A DNA stretch of 49,289 nt from Candidatus Agathobaculum intestinipullorum. Its GTDB lineage: Bacteria; Bacillota; Clostridia; Oscillospirales; Butyricicoccaceae. The stretch covers positions 1 through 49,289 of the forward strand of contig DWZQ01000011.1 in assembly GCA_019117485.1 (NCBI GenBank), read 5' to 3'. The notes beneath the pieces were generated by a model, which did not search any database, was not told where the DNA came from, and saw only the letters and a program-made list of their open reading frames with translations. A program made the translations under genes and the position numbers. Position 1 is the stretch's first letter. Every line of letters begins with the position of its first letter. Shown one piece after another: positions 25,536 to 34,302 of the stretch.

Positions 25536-26837
25536 ATGTTTTTGAAAACCGTGCTCGCGGACGGGCAGGCCGAGCAGGCCGTCATCCGTGAGATGAAAGC
25601 GCGCGCGGCGGGGGCGCGCGGCGATATCGAGCAGACCGTCCGCGCGATCATGGACGACGTGCAGGCGCGCGGTTGGGACGCGGTGTGCGAATATGCAAAG
25701 AAGTTTGATAAAAGCGAGCCGTACATCATCGAGCCTGCGCAGCTCGACGCGGCCTACGCGGCCTGTTCGCCCGCGCTGATTGCAGCGCTCGAGAAGGCGG
25801 CGGCCAATATTCGCGACTACCACGAGCAGATGCTCGCTAAGTCCTGGGAGTGGAAGCGGTCGGCGGGTGAAGTCCTCGGCCAGACCGTGCGCGGCCTTGC
25901 GCGCGTCGGCCTGTATGTGCCGGGCGGCACGGCGGCTTATCCGTCGAGCGTGCTGATGAACGCCATCCCGGCCAAGGTTGCGGGCGTGGGCGAGCTGGTT
26001 ATGGTCACCCCGCCGACGGAAAACCTGTCAAATGAAGTGCTGGCTGCGGCCAAAATCGCGGGCGTGGATACCGTCATTGCCATCGGCGGCGTGCAGGCCA
26101 TCGCCGCGCTGACCTACGGCGCGGGCTTTATCCCGCAGGTGGATAAAATCGTCGGCCCGGGCAACGCCTTTGTCGCGGCGGCCAAAAAGCTGGCGTTCGG
26201 CACGGTGGATATCGACATGATCGCAGGGCCAAGCGAGGTGCTGGTCATTGCCGACCACACGGCAAACCCGACATGGGTTGCGGCTGACCTCTTGAGCCAA
26301 GCCGAGCACGACAAGCTGGCGTCTGCCGTGCTGCTGACCGACTCGATGGCGCAGGCGCAGGCGGTCAGCGCCGAAATGGAACGGCAGGCAAGGGAACTGC
26401 CGCGCTGGGATATCGTTAAAGAGAGTGTGGAGAATTATGGCTGCGCGATCGTGTTCGATGACCTCGCGGATGCCTGCAAAATGGCGGACGTGGTTGCGCC
26501 CGAGCATCTGGAAGTCGTAACGGCTGACCCGCGCGAGTGGTTGCCGCACCTGCATAACGCGGGCGCGATCTTCCTCGGGCAGTATGCGCCCGAGCCGCTG
26601 GGTGACTACATGGCAGGCCCCTGCCATGTGCTGCCGACCTCGGGGACGGCGCGGTTTTTCTCGCCGCTCTCGACCGATACGTTTTTGAAGAAAACCAGCG
26701 TGATCGAGTACACGCGCGACGCGCTCGAAGCTTATGCGCAGGATATCATTGCGCTGGCGCAGAGTGAGCATCTGGACGCGCACGCAAACTCGGTCGCGGT
26801 GCGCTTTGCGGAGGTGGAAGAGGATGCGAAAGGCTGA
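25536..26837 (+). CDS. hisD: Histidinol dehydrogenase
   Basis: 433 residues. Family motifs: GLYVPGGTAAYPSSVLMNAIPAK near residue 127, AIGGVQAIAALTYGAGFIPQ, KIVGPGNAFVAAAKK, the metal- and substrate-binding DMIAGPSEVLVIAD near 229 and ADLLSQAEHDKLASAVLLT near 250, and GDYMAGPCHVLPTSGTARF near 355. It oxidises histidinol to histidine with two NAD, the last two steps. ATG 25536 follows TTTGGAGGG and lies 1 bp after the hisZG stop. Its 3' end overlaps the hisB start by 14 bp. Confidence 0.97.
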   Translation: MFLKTVLADGQAEQAVIREMKARAAGARGDIEQTVRAIMDDVQARGWDAVCEYAKKFDKSEPYIIEPAQLDAAYAACSPALIAALEKAAANIRDYHEQMLAKSWEWKRSAGEVLGQTVRGLARVGLYVPGGTAAYPSSVLMNAIPAKVAGVGELVMVTPPTENLSNEVLAAAKIAGVDTVIAIGGVQAIAALTYGAGFIPQVDKIVGPGNAFVAAAKKLAFGTVDIDMIAGPSEVLVIADHTANPTWVAADLLSQAEHDKLASAVLLTDSMAQAQAVSAEMERQARELPRWDIVKESVENYGCAIVFDDLADACKMADVVAPEHLEVVTADPREWLPHLHNAGAIFLGQYAPEPLGDYMAGPCHVLPTSGTARFFSPLSTDTFLKKTSVIEYTRDALEAYAQDIIALAQSEHLDAHANSVAVRFAEVEEDAKG

Positions 26838-27399
26838 AATCGCACGCAAGACCAAGGAAACCGATATCACGCTGACGCTTGATCTGGACGGCGGCAACCG
26901 CCAGATCGATACCGGCATCGGCTTTTTCGACCATATGCTGGGCTCCTTTGCCGTACACGGCGGCTTTGGCCTGAGCATCCGCTGCAAGGGCGATTTACAG
27001 GTCGACGGCCACCACACGGTCGAGGACTGCGGCATCGTGCTCGGGCAGGCGATTGCCCAGTGTCTGGGCGACAAGGCGGGCATCGCGCGGTTTGGGCAGG
27101 CATTCGTGCCGATGGACGAGGCGCTCGGCTTCTGCGCGCTGGATATCTCCGGCCGCCCTTATCTGGTGTTCGACGCGCCCATGCCGCAGCCGATGTGCGG
27201 GCAGTATGACACCTGCCTGACGGTCGAGTTCATGCGTGCGCTGGCCGTTAATGCGGGACTCACGCTGCACCTGAAATGTGAATATGGCGACAACGCGCAT
27301 CACATCACCGAGGCGCTGTATAAGGCGCTCGCGCGGGCGCTCCGGCAGGCGGTCGCGGTGACGGGCGGCGGCGTGCTCAGCGCAAAAGGGGTGCTGTGA
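26824..27399 (+). CDS. hisB: Imidazoleglycerol-phosphate dehydratase
   Basis: 191 residues, the monofunctional form. The two metal-binding repeats are visible: IGFFDHMLGSFAVHGGF near residue 37 with DGHHTVEDCGIVLG near 62, and NAHHITEALYKALARAL near 160. It dehydrates IGP to imidazole-acetol phosphate. No phosphatase domain is fused. ATG 26824 sits inside the end of hisD, after GGAGG at 26812-26816; the product then begins MRKAEIARKTKETDI as expected. Confidence 0.96.
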   Translation: MRKAEIARKTKETDITLTLDLDGGNRQIDTGIGFFDHMLGSFAVHGGFGLSIRCKGDLQVDGHHTVEDCGIVLGQAIAQCLGDKAGIARFGQAFVPMDEALGFCALDISGRPYLVFDAPMPQPMCGQYDTCLTVEFMRALAVNAGLTLHLKCEYGDNAHHITEALYKALARALRQAVAVTGGGVLSAKGVL

Positions 27400-28016
27400 T
27401 GGGCTATATTGCAATTGTGGATTACGGCGCGGGCAATCTGATGAGCGTACACAACTCGCTGGATTTCCTGGGTTATGAGAACAAGGTCGCGGGCACCCCT
27501 GCGGTCATCGACGGGGCGGCGGGCGTGATTTTGCCGGGTGTCGGCGCGTTCCCGGACGCGATGGACGCGCTGCACGCGTCGGGGCTGACCGACGCGGTGC
27601 TGCGCGCGGCAAAGGAAAAGCCGTTCCTCGGTATCTGCCTTGGGATGCAGATGCTGTTTGAGGAGTCGGACGAGGTGCGCCCCTGCAAGGGGCTGGGGCT
27701 GCTGCCCGGCCGCATCGAGCGCATCCGGACTGACCTCAAGCTGCCGCAGATCGGCTGGAACGCACTCGAAATCCTGCGGCCGAACGCAATGACCGAGGGC
27801 ATTTCGAGCGGCGATTATGTGTATTTCGTGCACAGCTTTATGGCGTGTCCGGCGGCGGAGGACGACCTTGCCGCCGTGACCGATTACGGCGCGCGCGTGC
27901 CTGCTATGGTGGCGCGCGGCAACCTGTTCGGCTGTCAGTTCCACCCGGAAAAAAGCGGGGAAGTGGGGCTGAAGATGCTGCAAAACTTTGCAAAACTGAC
28001 GGAGGTGGGAAAATGA
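27399..28016 (+). CDS. hisH: Imidazole glycerol phosphate synthase, glutaminase subunit
   Basis: 205 residues, class I glutamine amidotransferase. IVDYGAGNLMSVHNSL opens the protein, the nucleophile motif is FLGICLGMQMLFE near residue 80 and the catalytic His-Glu pair is in GCQFHPEKSGEVG near 185. It feeds ammonia to HisF. Start and stop overlap neighbouring genes (TGATG with hisB, ATGA with hisA), so the set is tightly coupled. Confidence 0.97.
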   Translation: MGYIAIVDYGAGNLMSVHNSLDFLGYENKVAGTPAVIDGAAGVILPGVGAFPDAMDALHASGLTDAVLRAAKEKPFLGICLGMQMLFEESDEVRPCKGLGLLPGRIERIRTDLKLPQIGWNALEILRPNAMTEGISSGDYVYFVHSFMACPAAEDDLAAVTDYGARVPAMVARGNLFGCQFHPEKSGEVGLKMLQNFAKLTEVGK

Positions 28017-28726
28017 AGGTTATCCCGGCGATTGATCTTAAAGATGGACAGTGCGTGCGTCTGAAAAAGGGCGATTATGATACCGTGCACAAGGTGGCCG
28101 AGGACGCGGTGGAGACCGCGCGCAAATTTATGGCCGCGGGCGCAACCATGATCCACATGGTCGACCTTGACGCGGCCAAGGACGGCTCGCACGCCAATTA
28201 CGGTGTGGTCGAGCGCGTCATCCGCGAAACCGGCGCGACAGTCGAGCTGGGCGGCGGCGTGCGCACGATGCAGGACATCGAAGCCGTGCTGGCACTCGGC
28301 GTGAAGCGTGTGATTATCGGCTCGGCAGCGGTGCGCAACCCGCAGTTTGTAGCCGAGGCGGTAAAGAAATACGGCGACAAGATTGCGGTCGGCATTGACG
28401 CGAAGCGGGAAACCGTGCGCACCGACGGCTGGCTGGGCGACAGCGGCGAAAATTACATTTCGTTCGCCGAGCGCATGGAGTCCTACGGCGTAAAGACGAT
28501 TATCTTTACCGATATCGACAAGGACGGCATGCTCGCCGGGCCGAACTTCGACCAGCTCGCGGCGCTGCGCGCGACGGTGTCGTGCCGCATCGCGGCGTCG
28601 GGCGGCGTGTCGACGCTCGACGATATCCGTCAGCTCAAGCGGCTTGGCATTGACGCCGCGATTGCGGGCAAGGCAGTGTATACGGGCAAGCTCGACCTGC
28701 GGGCAGCCATCAAGGAGGCCGAGTAA
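28013..28726 (+). CDS. hisA: ProFAR isomerase
   Basis: 237 residues, a (beta-alpha)8 barrel. [20 protein letters not shown] carries the first catalytic Asp; later [27 protein letters not shown], and [19 protein letters not shown] with the second Asp near residue 166. It performs the Amadori isomerisation of ProFAR to PRFAR. The start overlaps the hisH stop (ATGA), and a GGAGGTGGG site lies at the end of hisH. The stop overlaps hisF (TAATG). Confidence 0.97.
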   Translation: MKVIPAIDLKDGQCVRLKKGDYDTVHKVAEDAVETARKFMAAGATMIHMVDLDAAKDGSHANYGVVERVIRETGATVELGGGVRTMQDIEAVLALGVKRVIIGSAAVRNPQFVAEAVKKYGDKIAVGIDAKRETVRTDGWLGDSGENYISFAERMESYGVKTIIFTDIDKDGMLAGPNFDQLAALRATVSCRIAASGGVSTLDDIRQLKRLGIDAAIAGKAVYTGKLDLRAAIKEAE

Positions 28727-29487
28727 TGCTTGCCAAACGTATCATTCCCTGCCTGGATGTCAAGGATGGCCGCGTTGTCAAAGGCGTGAACTTCGTCGGC
28801 CTGCGCGACGCAGGCGACCCGGTCGAACTGGCGAAATTCTATTCCGTGGAGGGCGCGGATGAGGTCGTGTTCCTCGATATCACGGCGACGAGCGACGGCC
28901 GCGACACGATCGCGGACGTGGTGCGCCGCACCTGCCGTGAGGTGTTCGTGCCGGTCACGGTGGGCGGCGGCATCCGCACGGTGGACGATTTTCGCGAGAT
29001 CCTGCGCGCGGGCGCGGACAAGATTTCGGTCAACTCGGCGGCGGTCAAAAACCCCGATCTGATAAATGCGGCCGCGGAGAAATACGGCAGCCAGTGTGTG
29101 GTCGTCGCGATTGACGGCCGCAAAACCGGCAAAACGCCCTCGGGCTTTGAGGTTTACGTCGCGGGTGGCCGCACGCCGACCGGTGTGGATGCGGTCGCGT
29201 GGGCGCGCGAAGTGTATGAGCGCGGCGCGGGCGAAATCCTGCTGACTTCGATGGATAAGGACGGCACCAAGTCTGGCTTCGATCTGGAACTGACGCGCGC
29301 GGTGGTCGATGCGGTCGGCATCCCGGTCATCGCGTCGGGCGGCTGCGGCTCGCTGGAGCACTTTTCCGAGGTATTCGAGCAGACCGGATGCGACGCGGCG
29401 CTGGCCGCCAGCCTGTTCCACTATGGCGAGCTGACCGTGGGCGAGGTCAAAGCACATCTGCGTAAAAAGAACATTCCGGTGAGGTAA
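28726..29487 (+). CDS. hisF: Imidazole glycerol phosphate synthase, cyclase subunit
   Basis: 253 residues, barrel paralogous to His[21 protein letters not shown] carries catalytic Asp 11; then [38 protein letters not shown], and [20 protein letters not shown] with the second Asp near residue 176 and [13 protein letters not shown]. It converts PRFAR and ammonia to IGP and AICAR together with HisH. It is coupled to hisA by TAATG. Confidence 0.98.
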   Translation: MLAKRIIPCLDVKDGRVVKGVNFVGLRDAGDPVELAKFYSVEGADEVVFLDITATSDGRDTIADVVRRTCREVFVPVTVGGGIRTVDDFREILRAGADKISVNSAAVKNPDLINAAAEKYGSQCVVVAIDGRKTGKTPSGFEVYVAGGRTPTGVDAVAWAREVYERGAGEILLTSMDKDGTKSGFDLELTRAVVDAVGIPVIASGGCGSLEHFSEVFEQTGCDAALAASLFHYGELTVGEVKAHLRKKNIPVR

Positions 29488-29492
29488 CAAAG

Positions 29493-29825
29493 ATGGAGTT
29501 AAGCAAGTTTTTTGTCAAGGCGCCGCTCATCCCGGTCATTTGCCAAGATGAGCGCAACGGCGAGGTGCTCATGCTGGGCTACGCCAACGAGGAGGCGCTC
29601 CGCCTGACGATGGACACCGGCACGGCGTGGTTTTTCTCGCGCTCGCGCGGGAAGCTGTGGAACAAGGGCGAGACTTCGGGAAATTTCATTTTCGTAAGCC
29701 GTATCCTGTCCGACTGTGACGATGATACGCTGATTTACGTCGGCACGCCCAAGGGGCCGGTCTGCCATACGGGCAACCGCACCTGCTTTTACACGACGTT
29801 GTGGGAAAAGGAGGAACAGGCGTGA
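29493..29825 (+). CDS. hisI: Phosphoribosyl-AMP cyclohydrolase
   Basis: 110 residues, single-function His[41 protein letters not shown] near residue 47, the metal-binding [12 protein letters not shown] near 70 and TGNRTCFY near 92 are present. It opens the adenine ring of PR-AMP. HisE is a separate gene downstream rather than fused. Its 3' end contains AAAAGGAGG, which serves the small ORF that begins in its stop codon. Confidence 0.97.
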   Translation: MELSKFFVKAPLIPVICQDERNGEVLMLGYANEEALRLTMDTGTAWFFSRSRGKLWNKGETSGNFIFVSRILSDCDDDTLIYVGTPKGPVCHTGNRTCFYTTLWEKEEQA

Positions 29826-29914
29826 TGGCGTTTCCACTGGTGACAATTTTGGGCGCTGCCGCCGTGGCGGTCGTGGTGATTGCGGCGGTCGTGCTGGTGG
29901 TCACACGGCACTGA
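29825..29914 (+). CDS. 29-residue membrane peptide in the histidine operon
   Basis: ATG 29825 overlaps the hisI stop (TGATG) and is preceded by a full AAAGGAGG at 29807-29814. The peptide [20 protein letters not shown] continues through VVLVVTRH: almost wholly hydrophobic, long enough for one membrane helix, with Arg-His at the C-terminal end. hisE begins 36 bp later with its own site. I know of no histidine-pathway membrane peptide. It might instead simply be a translational spacer. Coding is inferred from the ribosome binding site and composition. Confidence 0.55.
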   Translation: MAFPLVTILGAAAVAVVVIAAVVLVVTRH

Positions 29915-29950
29915 GCCGGATAACAAAACAAAGAAGGAGACAAGAACGAC

Positions 29951-30274
29951 ATGAATTCGTTTGAACAGATGGAGGCGGTCATCGCGCAGCGGCGCGCTGA
30001 ACCGCAGGAAAAGAGCTACACCTGCTATCTGTTTGACAAGGGTCTGGATAAGATCCTGAAAAAGGTGGGCGAGGAGTGCGCCGAAACCATCATCGCCGCC
30101 AAGAACGGCGACAAGGAGGAGCTTGTCGGCGAGATTAACGACGTGTTCTATCACATGATGGTGATGATGAACGAATGCGGCGTGACGCTTGCGGATGTGT
30201 GCGCGGAGATGGACAAGCGCGCCGAGAAGATCGGCAACCTCAAGCAGTTCCACGTTTCCGACCATAATACATGA
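29951..30274 (+). CDS. hisE: Phosphoribosyl-ATP pyrophosphatase
   Basis: 107 residues of the all-alpha NTP pyrophosphatase fold. YTCYLFDKGLDKILKKVGEE then CAETIIAAKNGDKEELVGEI and NDVFYHMMVMM place the E-E-x-x-E/D metal residues at about 42-70. It hydrolyses PR-ATP to PR-AMP, step two of histidine synthesis. AAGAAGGAG lies upstream. It is the last his gene here; hisC and a histidinol phosphatase must lie elsewhere. Confidence 0.95.
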   Translation: MNSFEQMEAVIAQRRAEPQEKSYTCYLFDKGLDKILKKVGEECAETIIAAKNGDKEELVGEINDVFYHMMVMMNECGVTLADVCAEMDKRAEKIGNLKQFHVSDHNT

Positions 30275-30349
30275 TTTGAAAACAGTGTAAATTTGTAACA
30301 GAACAATTCCCTTTCCTGTCCCGTGTATTTTACAGAAACAGACGTGCCA

Positions 30350-30446
30350 CTGTCAGAAAACCGGGCGGTCAAACGTCTTTCTGGCAGGAGGAGAAAAATT
30401 TCCCCCGAAAGTTTGCGGTGTGGCCGCAACGGTTCGGGGGTTTTTT
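30350..30446 (+). terminator. Two-hairpin element ending in a terminator
   Basis: CTGTCAGAAA (30350-30359) pairs with TTTCTGGCAG (30378-30387). A second compound hairpin follows: CCCCCGAA (30402-30409) with TTCGGGGG (30433-30440), an inner TTGCGG/CCGCAA, then six T. The second part ends the his operon. The first stem with the terminator could also be a cis-regulatory leader for the next gene. Confidence 0.75.
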
Positions 30447-30583
30447 GACTCTTATGGATAGGAGCTGCGAACCGTCTTTGGAAAATCTTAAGAATTTCCG
30501 TGGTAAAATCGCAAGAATATCCTGTTATGCTGGAAGCAGGACAAAGGCTGCCCGGAGGGGACGGCCGGGAAGGGGAGAACGAT

Positions 30584-31489
30584 ATGACAACACGTTATGC
30601 TGTGATAGAAAGACAGGATGCCGCTGCACGCACCGCGCCGCGTCCGCATACACGCCGTGCGCGCCGGAAAGCAAGGAAACGGCGGCGCCCCTTCCGGCTA
30701 CTCGCTGTGCTGCTGGTGCTGGGTGCGTTTTTCTGGTTTGTACCGCGGTCGGTCAGTGGGACGCTTGCCGCACTGCGCTGGCAGGAATCCGGGGTGGAGG
30801 TACAAAGCGGCACGGTGGCCGCTTTGTGGCGCATGTCGCTGACCGACAGCCGCGTGCTTGGGATTTTGCAGCACCCGGAAGATTATCCGCCCGCGCTGCT
30901 CGACCTGCTCGCGGGCAATGGCGAGACGATCGAGTTCGTCGAGGGGTATCCCACGCACCACGCGAATGCACCCGCTGAAGCGTTGACCGAACCGCTCGAC
31001 ACGGTGCCGCTGCTGCTGCAATGGGATATGCGCTGGGGCTATCAGGATTATGGCAGCAGCATGGTCGCGGTCAGCGGCTGTGCGCCGGCCAGCCTTGCGA
31101 TGGCAGCGGCCTACCTGACGGGGGATCATACGGTTACGCCATACCGTGTTGCGCGGTATGCGGCGGAGCAGGGCTATTACGTTCCCGGGCAGGGGACGAG
31201 CTGGTCGCTGCTGAGCGAGGGCGCAGGTGCGTTCGGCATCCGCTGCACCCAGCTGGCACTCGATCAGGCGCAGATTGACGCGGCGCTGGATGCGGGGCAG
31301 CCGGTCATCTGCTCGATGCTGCCGGGCGACTTTACGACAGAAGGGCATTTTATCGTGTTGGCCGGCCGCGCGGAAAACGGCGAATACCTTGTGCGCGACC
31401 CGAACAGCGTCAGCCGCAGCGACAAAACGTGGACATATGACCGCCTTGCCGGCCAGATCGCCGCGTTGTGGTCGTGCGCACGCGCATGA
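30584..31489 (+). CDS. Membrane-anchored C39-like peptidase family protein
   Basis: 301 residues. An Arg/Lys-rich cytoplasmic tail (residues 10-36) is followed by one membrane segment (RLLAVLLVLGAFFWFVP, about 37-53). The outside part ends in a peptidase_C39_2-like domain: PLLLQWDMRWGYQDYGSSMV, then the likely nucleophile in VSGCAPASLAMAAAYL near 170, TEGHFIVLAGRAENGEYLVR with the His near 255 and a DPNS motif after it. Such proteins are predicted cysteine proteases or cell-wall-associated hydrolases; the substrate is unknown. ATG 30584 follows AGGGGAG. The long spacer may bridge the cell wall. Confidence 0.8.
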   Translation: MTTRYAVIERQDAAARTAPRPHTRRARRKARKRRRPFRLLAVLLVLGAFFWFVPRSVSGTLAALRWQESGVEVQSGTVAALWRMSLTDSRVLGILQHPEDYPPALLDLLAGNGETIEFVEGYPTHHANAPAEALTEPLDTVPLLLQWDMRWGYQDYGSSMVAVSGCAPASLAMAAAYLTGDHTVTPYRVARYAAEQGYYVPGQGTSWSLLSEGAGAFGIRCTQLALDQAQIDAALDAGQPVICSMLPGDFTTEGHFIVLAGRAENGEYLVRDPNSVSRSDKTWTYDRLAGQIAALWSCARA

Positions 31490-31597
31490 GACAGACAGGG
31501 TGCAAAACTTTTTCGACAAGCTGAGGGGCGCTTTGGCGTCCCTTTCCCTTGCTTACGAAGGGAAAACATGGTATGCTTTATGCTGAGGTGACAGGAT
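31490..31597. other. Short gap with a TTCGACA motif and weak hairpin
   Basis: Holds TTTTTCGACAAGC, like the ends of the hairpin arrays, then GGGGCGC/GCGTCCC with TTT, a probable weak terminator of the C39 gene. Confidence 0.4.
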
Positions 31598-32077
31598 ATG
31601 CGCAGAAAAGACAGAGAAATTACCGGACGGGAAAATATCGAACCGGTGTTGCAGGCGTGCAAAACCTGCCGTCTGGCCATGACGGCGGACGGCATGCCCT
31701 ATGTGATTCCGTTGAATTTCGGTTACGTTTGGGATGACACCGGGCTGACGCTGTACTTTCACAGCGGCCTGAAGGGGAAAAAGATCGATGCGCTGCGCGC
31801 TGACCCGCGCGTGTGCTTCGAGATGGACACCGAGATGGGGCTGACCGGCGAGGGCGATCTGGCCTGCCGGTATAGCTTTGCATTTGCATCGGTTGTGGGC
31901 TATGGCAAGGTGGAGTTTGCGCAGGATAACGAGCAGAAGCGGCACGGGTTCGACATTATCATGCAGCACCAGACCGGCCGGGACGGGTGGTCGTATACGG
32001 ATGCGGCGCTTTCCGTGGCCGAGGTGTTCTGGGTGCACGCAGACTCGTTCGAAGGCTCACGCAAGCTGCCGAAATAG
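31598..32077 (+). CDS. Pyridoxamine 5'-phosphate oxidase family flavoprotein
   Basis: 159 residues of the FMN-binding split barrel. REITGRENIEPVLQACKTCR, LAMTADGMPYVIPLNFGYVW, LYFHSGLKGKKIDALRADPR and VCFEMDTEM follow the NimA/PNPOx-like pattern that is widespread in gut Clostridia. These proteins bind FMN, heme or F420 and reduce small molecules such as nitroimidazoles; the substrate here cannot be told. AGGTGACAGG is upstream of the start. A bidirectional terminator separates it from the converging gene. Confidence 0.85.
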   Translation: MRRKDREITGRENIEPVLQACKTCRLAMTADGMPYVIPLNFGYVWDDTGLTLYFHSGLKGKKIDALRADPRVCFEMDTEMGLTGEGDLACRYSFAFASVVGYGKVEFAQDNEQKRHGFDIIMQHQTGRDGWSYTDAALSVAEVFWVHADSFEGSRKLPK

Positions 32078-32145
32078 CGTAAGATTCGGGATAAGACCCG
32101 CCAACCGTCGATGCGCTTTTCGGCACGATAAAGTGCTGTAACAAA

Positions 32146-32184
32146 TAACCCCGCCGGAACGGAAATCGTTCCGGCGGGGTTTTG
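32146..32184. terminator. Bidirectional terminator
   Basis: CCCCGCCGGAACG pairs with CGTTCCGGCGGGG around GAAAT, flanked by TTTT on the plus strand and A-rich DNA on the other side. It lies between converging genes. Confidence 0.9.
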
Positions 32185-32186
32185 TC

Positions 32187-32786
32187 TTACGCCCAGAATT
32201 GCGCGGCCATGCTGTCTGCCTGCGCCTCGGCTGCATGAAGCAGCGCGTCCGCGTCGTTGCCGAAAATGTCCAGCCCTTCGGCGGCAAGCGTGTCAAACCG
32301 TCCGTTTGATAGCAGCTTGCACAGCGATTGCAGGTAGGCCGAAGCATGGTCGGCCAGCGCGGGGTCATCGTTATTGACATAGCCGCCGCGTGTGGTGACA
32401 TACACCAGCCGTTGCAGTTTGCAGTCGCCGACGGGGTAGCCCTCGCTGCTGTAATGGAAAGTAAGGCCGGTGACGCACAGGCGCTCCAAGTAGCAGCGCA
32501 CCATGGACGGCAGGCCCAAATCCCAGAACGGGCAGGCGAGCACGACCGCGTCCGCCGTGCGGAATTGGTTAGCCAGTGCGAAAAAAGGGACATCGAATGC
32601 GCCGGACGCAGAGAGTGCATCGCGCTCGGCAATGGCTTCGGCGTCGTAGGGGGTCAGGTGCAGAGGGGGCAAGGCGAGCACTTCGACCTCTGCATCCGGA
32701 ATCTGCCGGACCAGCCGCTGCGCAAGGCGCAGCGTGCGGGAGTTTGCGCCGCGGATGCAGCCGTTGACAAATAACACTTTTTTCAT
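32187..32786 (-). CDS. NAD(P)H-dependent FMN reductase / flavodoxin-like oxidoreductase
   Basis: 199 residues with a flavodoxin-like fold: MKKVLFVNGCIRGANSRTLR holds the phosphate-binding loop, VVLACPFWDLGLPSMVRCYL the second flavin motif, and VTTRGGYVNNDDPALADHA the third. It resembles AzoR and the NQO-type quinone reductases, which take two electrons from NAD(P)H to quinones or azo dyes. ATG at 32784-32786 follows AAGGAGTGAC; a longer frame would overlap the upstream gene. It is co-directional with the zinc-ribbon gene, whose stop falls just within its ribosome binding site. Confidence 0.83.
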   Translation of the reverse strand: MKKVLFVNGCIRGANSRTLRLAQRLVRQIPDAEVEVLALPPLHLTPYDAEAIAERDALSASGAFDVPFFALANQFRTADAVVLACPFWDLGLPSMVRCYLERLCVTGLTFHYSSEGYPVGDCKLQRLVYVTTRGGYVNNDDPALADHASAYLQSLCKLLSNGRFDTLAAEGLDIFGNDADALLHAAEAQADSMAAQFWA

Positions 32787-32791
32787 CGGGG

Positions 32792-33199
32792 TCACTCCTT
32801 GGGAATCTGTTTGCCGCATTTGCGGCAAAAGGCAAAATCACCTTGTACGGGCGCGCCGCAGTACGGGCAAAAGCTGCTGCCGGAGCGCGGGGGACTGGTT
32901 TTCGGACCGGTCGGACGGCCAAAACGTTCGTTCAGCGGATCGGTTTCCTCCATGTCGTCCGTGATATCGAAGGTAGAATACCGGTTTTTTCCGGTGGCAT
33001 TTTTGAAATGGTAAACCGCATTGAAAACACCGATCAGGATAAACAGCACGCCGAATAACGGGAAAATCACGCCGACCAGACCGAAGCCATGGGTCATGTT
33101 GGCCGCAAGCACGGTCCAGAAAATACCGAACACAATGCCGAAAACCGCGCCAAAGCCGCCCATCATCGAGGGACCGCGGCCGGGTTTGATGCTTTTCAT
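32792..33199 (-). CDS. Zinc-ribbon membrane protein
   Basis: 135 residues. Two membrane helices (GGFGAVFGIVFGIFWTVLA and GLVGVIFPLFGVLFILIGV, about 14-60) are followed by a polar linker and a C-terminal zinc ribbon, FCPYCGAPVQGDFAFCRKCG, with two CxxC pairs. Such proteins are common in Firmicutes and have no known role. It has its own promoter and is probably co-transcribed with the flavin reductase gene that follows. Confidence 0.8.
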   Translation of the reverse strand: MKSIKPGRGPSMMGGFGAVFGIVFGIFWTVLAANMTHGFGLVGVIFPLFGVLFILIGVFNAVYHFKNATGKNRYSTFDITDDMEETDPLNERFGRPTGPKTSPPRSGSSFCPYCGAPVQGDFAFCRKCGKQIPKE

Positions 33200-33222
33200 A
33201 TGGTTCCACCTACCTTTGCTTT

Positions 33223-33251
33223 ATCATAGCATAGTGCCTGCCGGAAAGCAA
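33223..33251 (-). promoter_or_regulatory. Promoter of the zinc-ribbon gene
   Basis: On the minus strand TTGCTT (33246-33251), 17-nt spacer, TATGAT (33223-33228). Confidence 0.65.
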
Positions 33252-33299
33252 TATAGACGGACTGCTTGCAGTGGCCTGATTTGCATGGTTTGACATGGC

Positions 33300-33360
33300 T
33301 CCGGGGCATAGAAAAGCCCCGGGGATTCGGCCGTTCCAGCCCAATACCCCGGGGGTATGC
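33300..33360. terminator. Hairpins downstream of spo0A
   Basis: CTCCGGGGC/GCCCCGGGG and ATACCCC/GGGGTAT inverted repeats lie after the spo0A stop. Neither has a clear T run, so termination is uncertain. Confidence 0.4.
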
Positions 33361-33432
33361 ATGTATGATGAAAATAGGGAGATGTGAATGCGTTCCTGCC
33401 GAGGGATGATAAAGCGTTTCAGTCTGCGTCCC

Positions 33433-34191
33433 TTATGCGCCGAACCGCATTTGCAGCCGCAGCCGGTCGGCAATCATCGAGATGAATTCCGAATTGGTCG
33501 GCTTGCCCTTGACACCGGAAACCGTATATCCGAAATAGCTTTGCAGCGTCTCAATGTCGCCGCGATCCCATGCGACCTCGATCGCATGGCGGATTGCCCG
33601 CTCGACGCGCGAGGACGTGGTTTTGAACTTCTTGGCGATCGACGGGTAAAGCACCTTGGTGATCGCGCTGACTGCCTCCATATTATCCACCGCCATCATA
33701 ATCGCTTCGCGTAGATACTGGTAGCCCTTGATGTGCGCCGGAACACCGATCTGGTGGATGACATCGGTCACGCGCACCTCAAGCGCGAGTGCTTCCCCCG
33801 TGGCTTCGGCCTCCTGTTGTCCCGTGCGCCACAGGCGGATGCGCTCACACACGCGCTCGGCTTCCATGGGCTTGCGCAAAAACATGCTCACGCCCAATGC
33901 GCTGCACTCCGCGCCTACCTGCGGGCTGGCAAAAGCGGAAAGCACCACAGTTGCCGGCCGGTGTTCCATCTCCTGCAAACGGCTCAGCACCATGACGCCG
34001 TCCATCACCGGCAGCATCAGGTCGATCACAAGCAGGTCAGGGCGCAACTCCTGCACCGCCGTGAGCGCTTTACCGCCATCCTCTGCAATACCAACCAATT
34101 CCATGCCTTCGTTCTGTTCCAGCGCCGCTGCCATGCGGGCGCAAAACTCGCTGTCTTCATCGGCGAGCAAAATCCGGATTTTCTGTTCCAT
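33433..34191 (-). CDS. spo0A: Sporulation response regulator Spo0A
   Basis: 252 residues. The receiver domain starts [20 protein letters not shown], with the phospho-acceptor Asp57 in [19 protein letters not shown] and MFLRKPM completing the active site. After a linker, the DNA-binding domain carries [40 protein letters not shown] with the recognition helix, and [18 protein letters not shown], all diagnostic. It is the master switch for endospore formation, phosphorylated by sensor kinases in Clostridia. ATG at 34189-34191 gives the canonical N-terminus, though its ribosome binding site is weak. The canonical upstream neighbour spoIVB is absent. TGTCGAA boxes lie upstream. Confidence 0.98.
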   Translation of the reverse strand: MEQKIRILLADEDSEFCARMAAALEQNEGMELVGIAEDGGKALTAVQELRPDLLVIDLMLPVMDGVMVLSRLQEMEHRPATVVLSAFASPQVGAECSALGVSMFLRKPMEAERVCERIRLWRTGQQEAEATGEALALEVRVTDVIHQIGVPAHIKGYQYLREAIMMAVDNMEAVSAITKVLYPSIAKKFKTTSSRVERAIRHAIEVAWDRGDIETLQSYFGYTVSGVKGKPTNSEFISMIADRLRLQMRFGA

Positions 34192-34243
34192 GTTGTCAAA
34201 CCAGCTTTCCGTAAGAATTTTGTCGTATCTCTTTCTTACCACT

Positions 34244-34272
34244 AATTTACCATATAATTCCATATTGCGCAA
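34244..34272 (-). promoter_or_regulatory. Promoter of spo0A
   Basis: On the minus strand TTGCGC (34267-34272), 17-nt spacer, TAAATT (34244-34249) preceded by TGG (extended -10). Confidence 0.55.
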
Positions 34273-34302
34273 GGAAAATCTTTAAAATCCCGCACTTTTT
34301 CG

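Noticed and set aside
30350..30446. Known riboswitch class (c-di-AMP, c-di-GMP, preQ1)
   Set aside because: Conserved core sequences of these classes are not seen.
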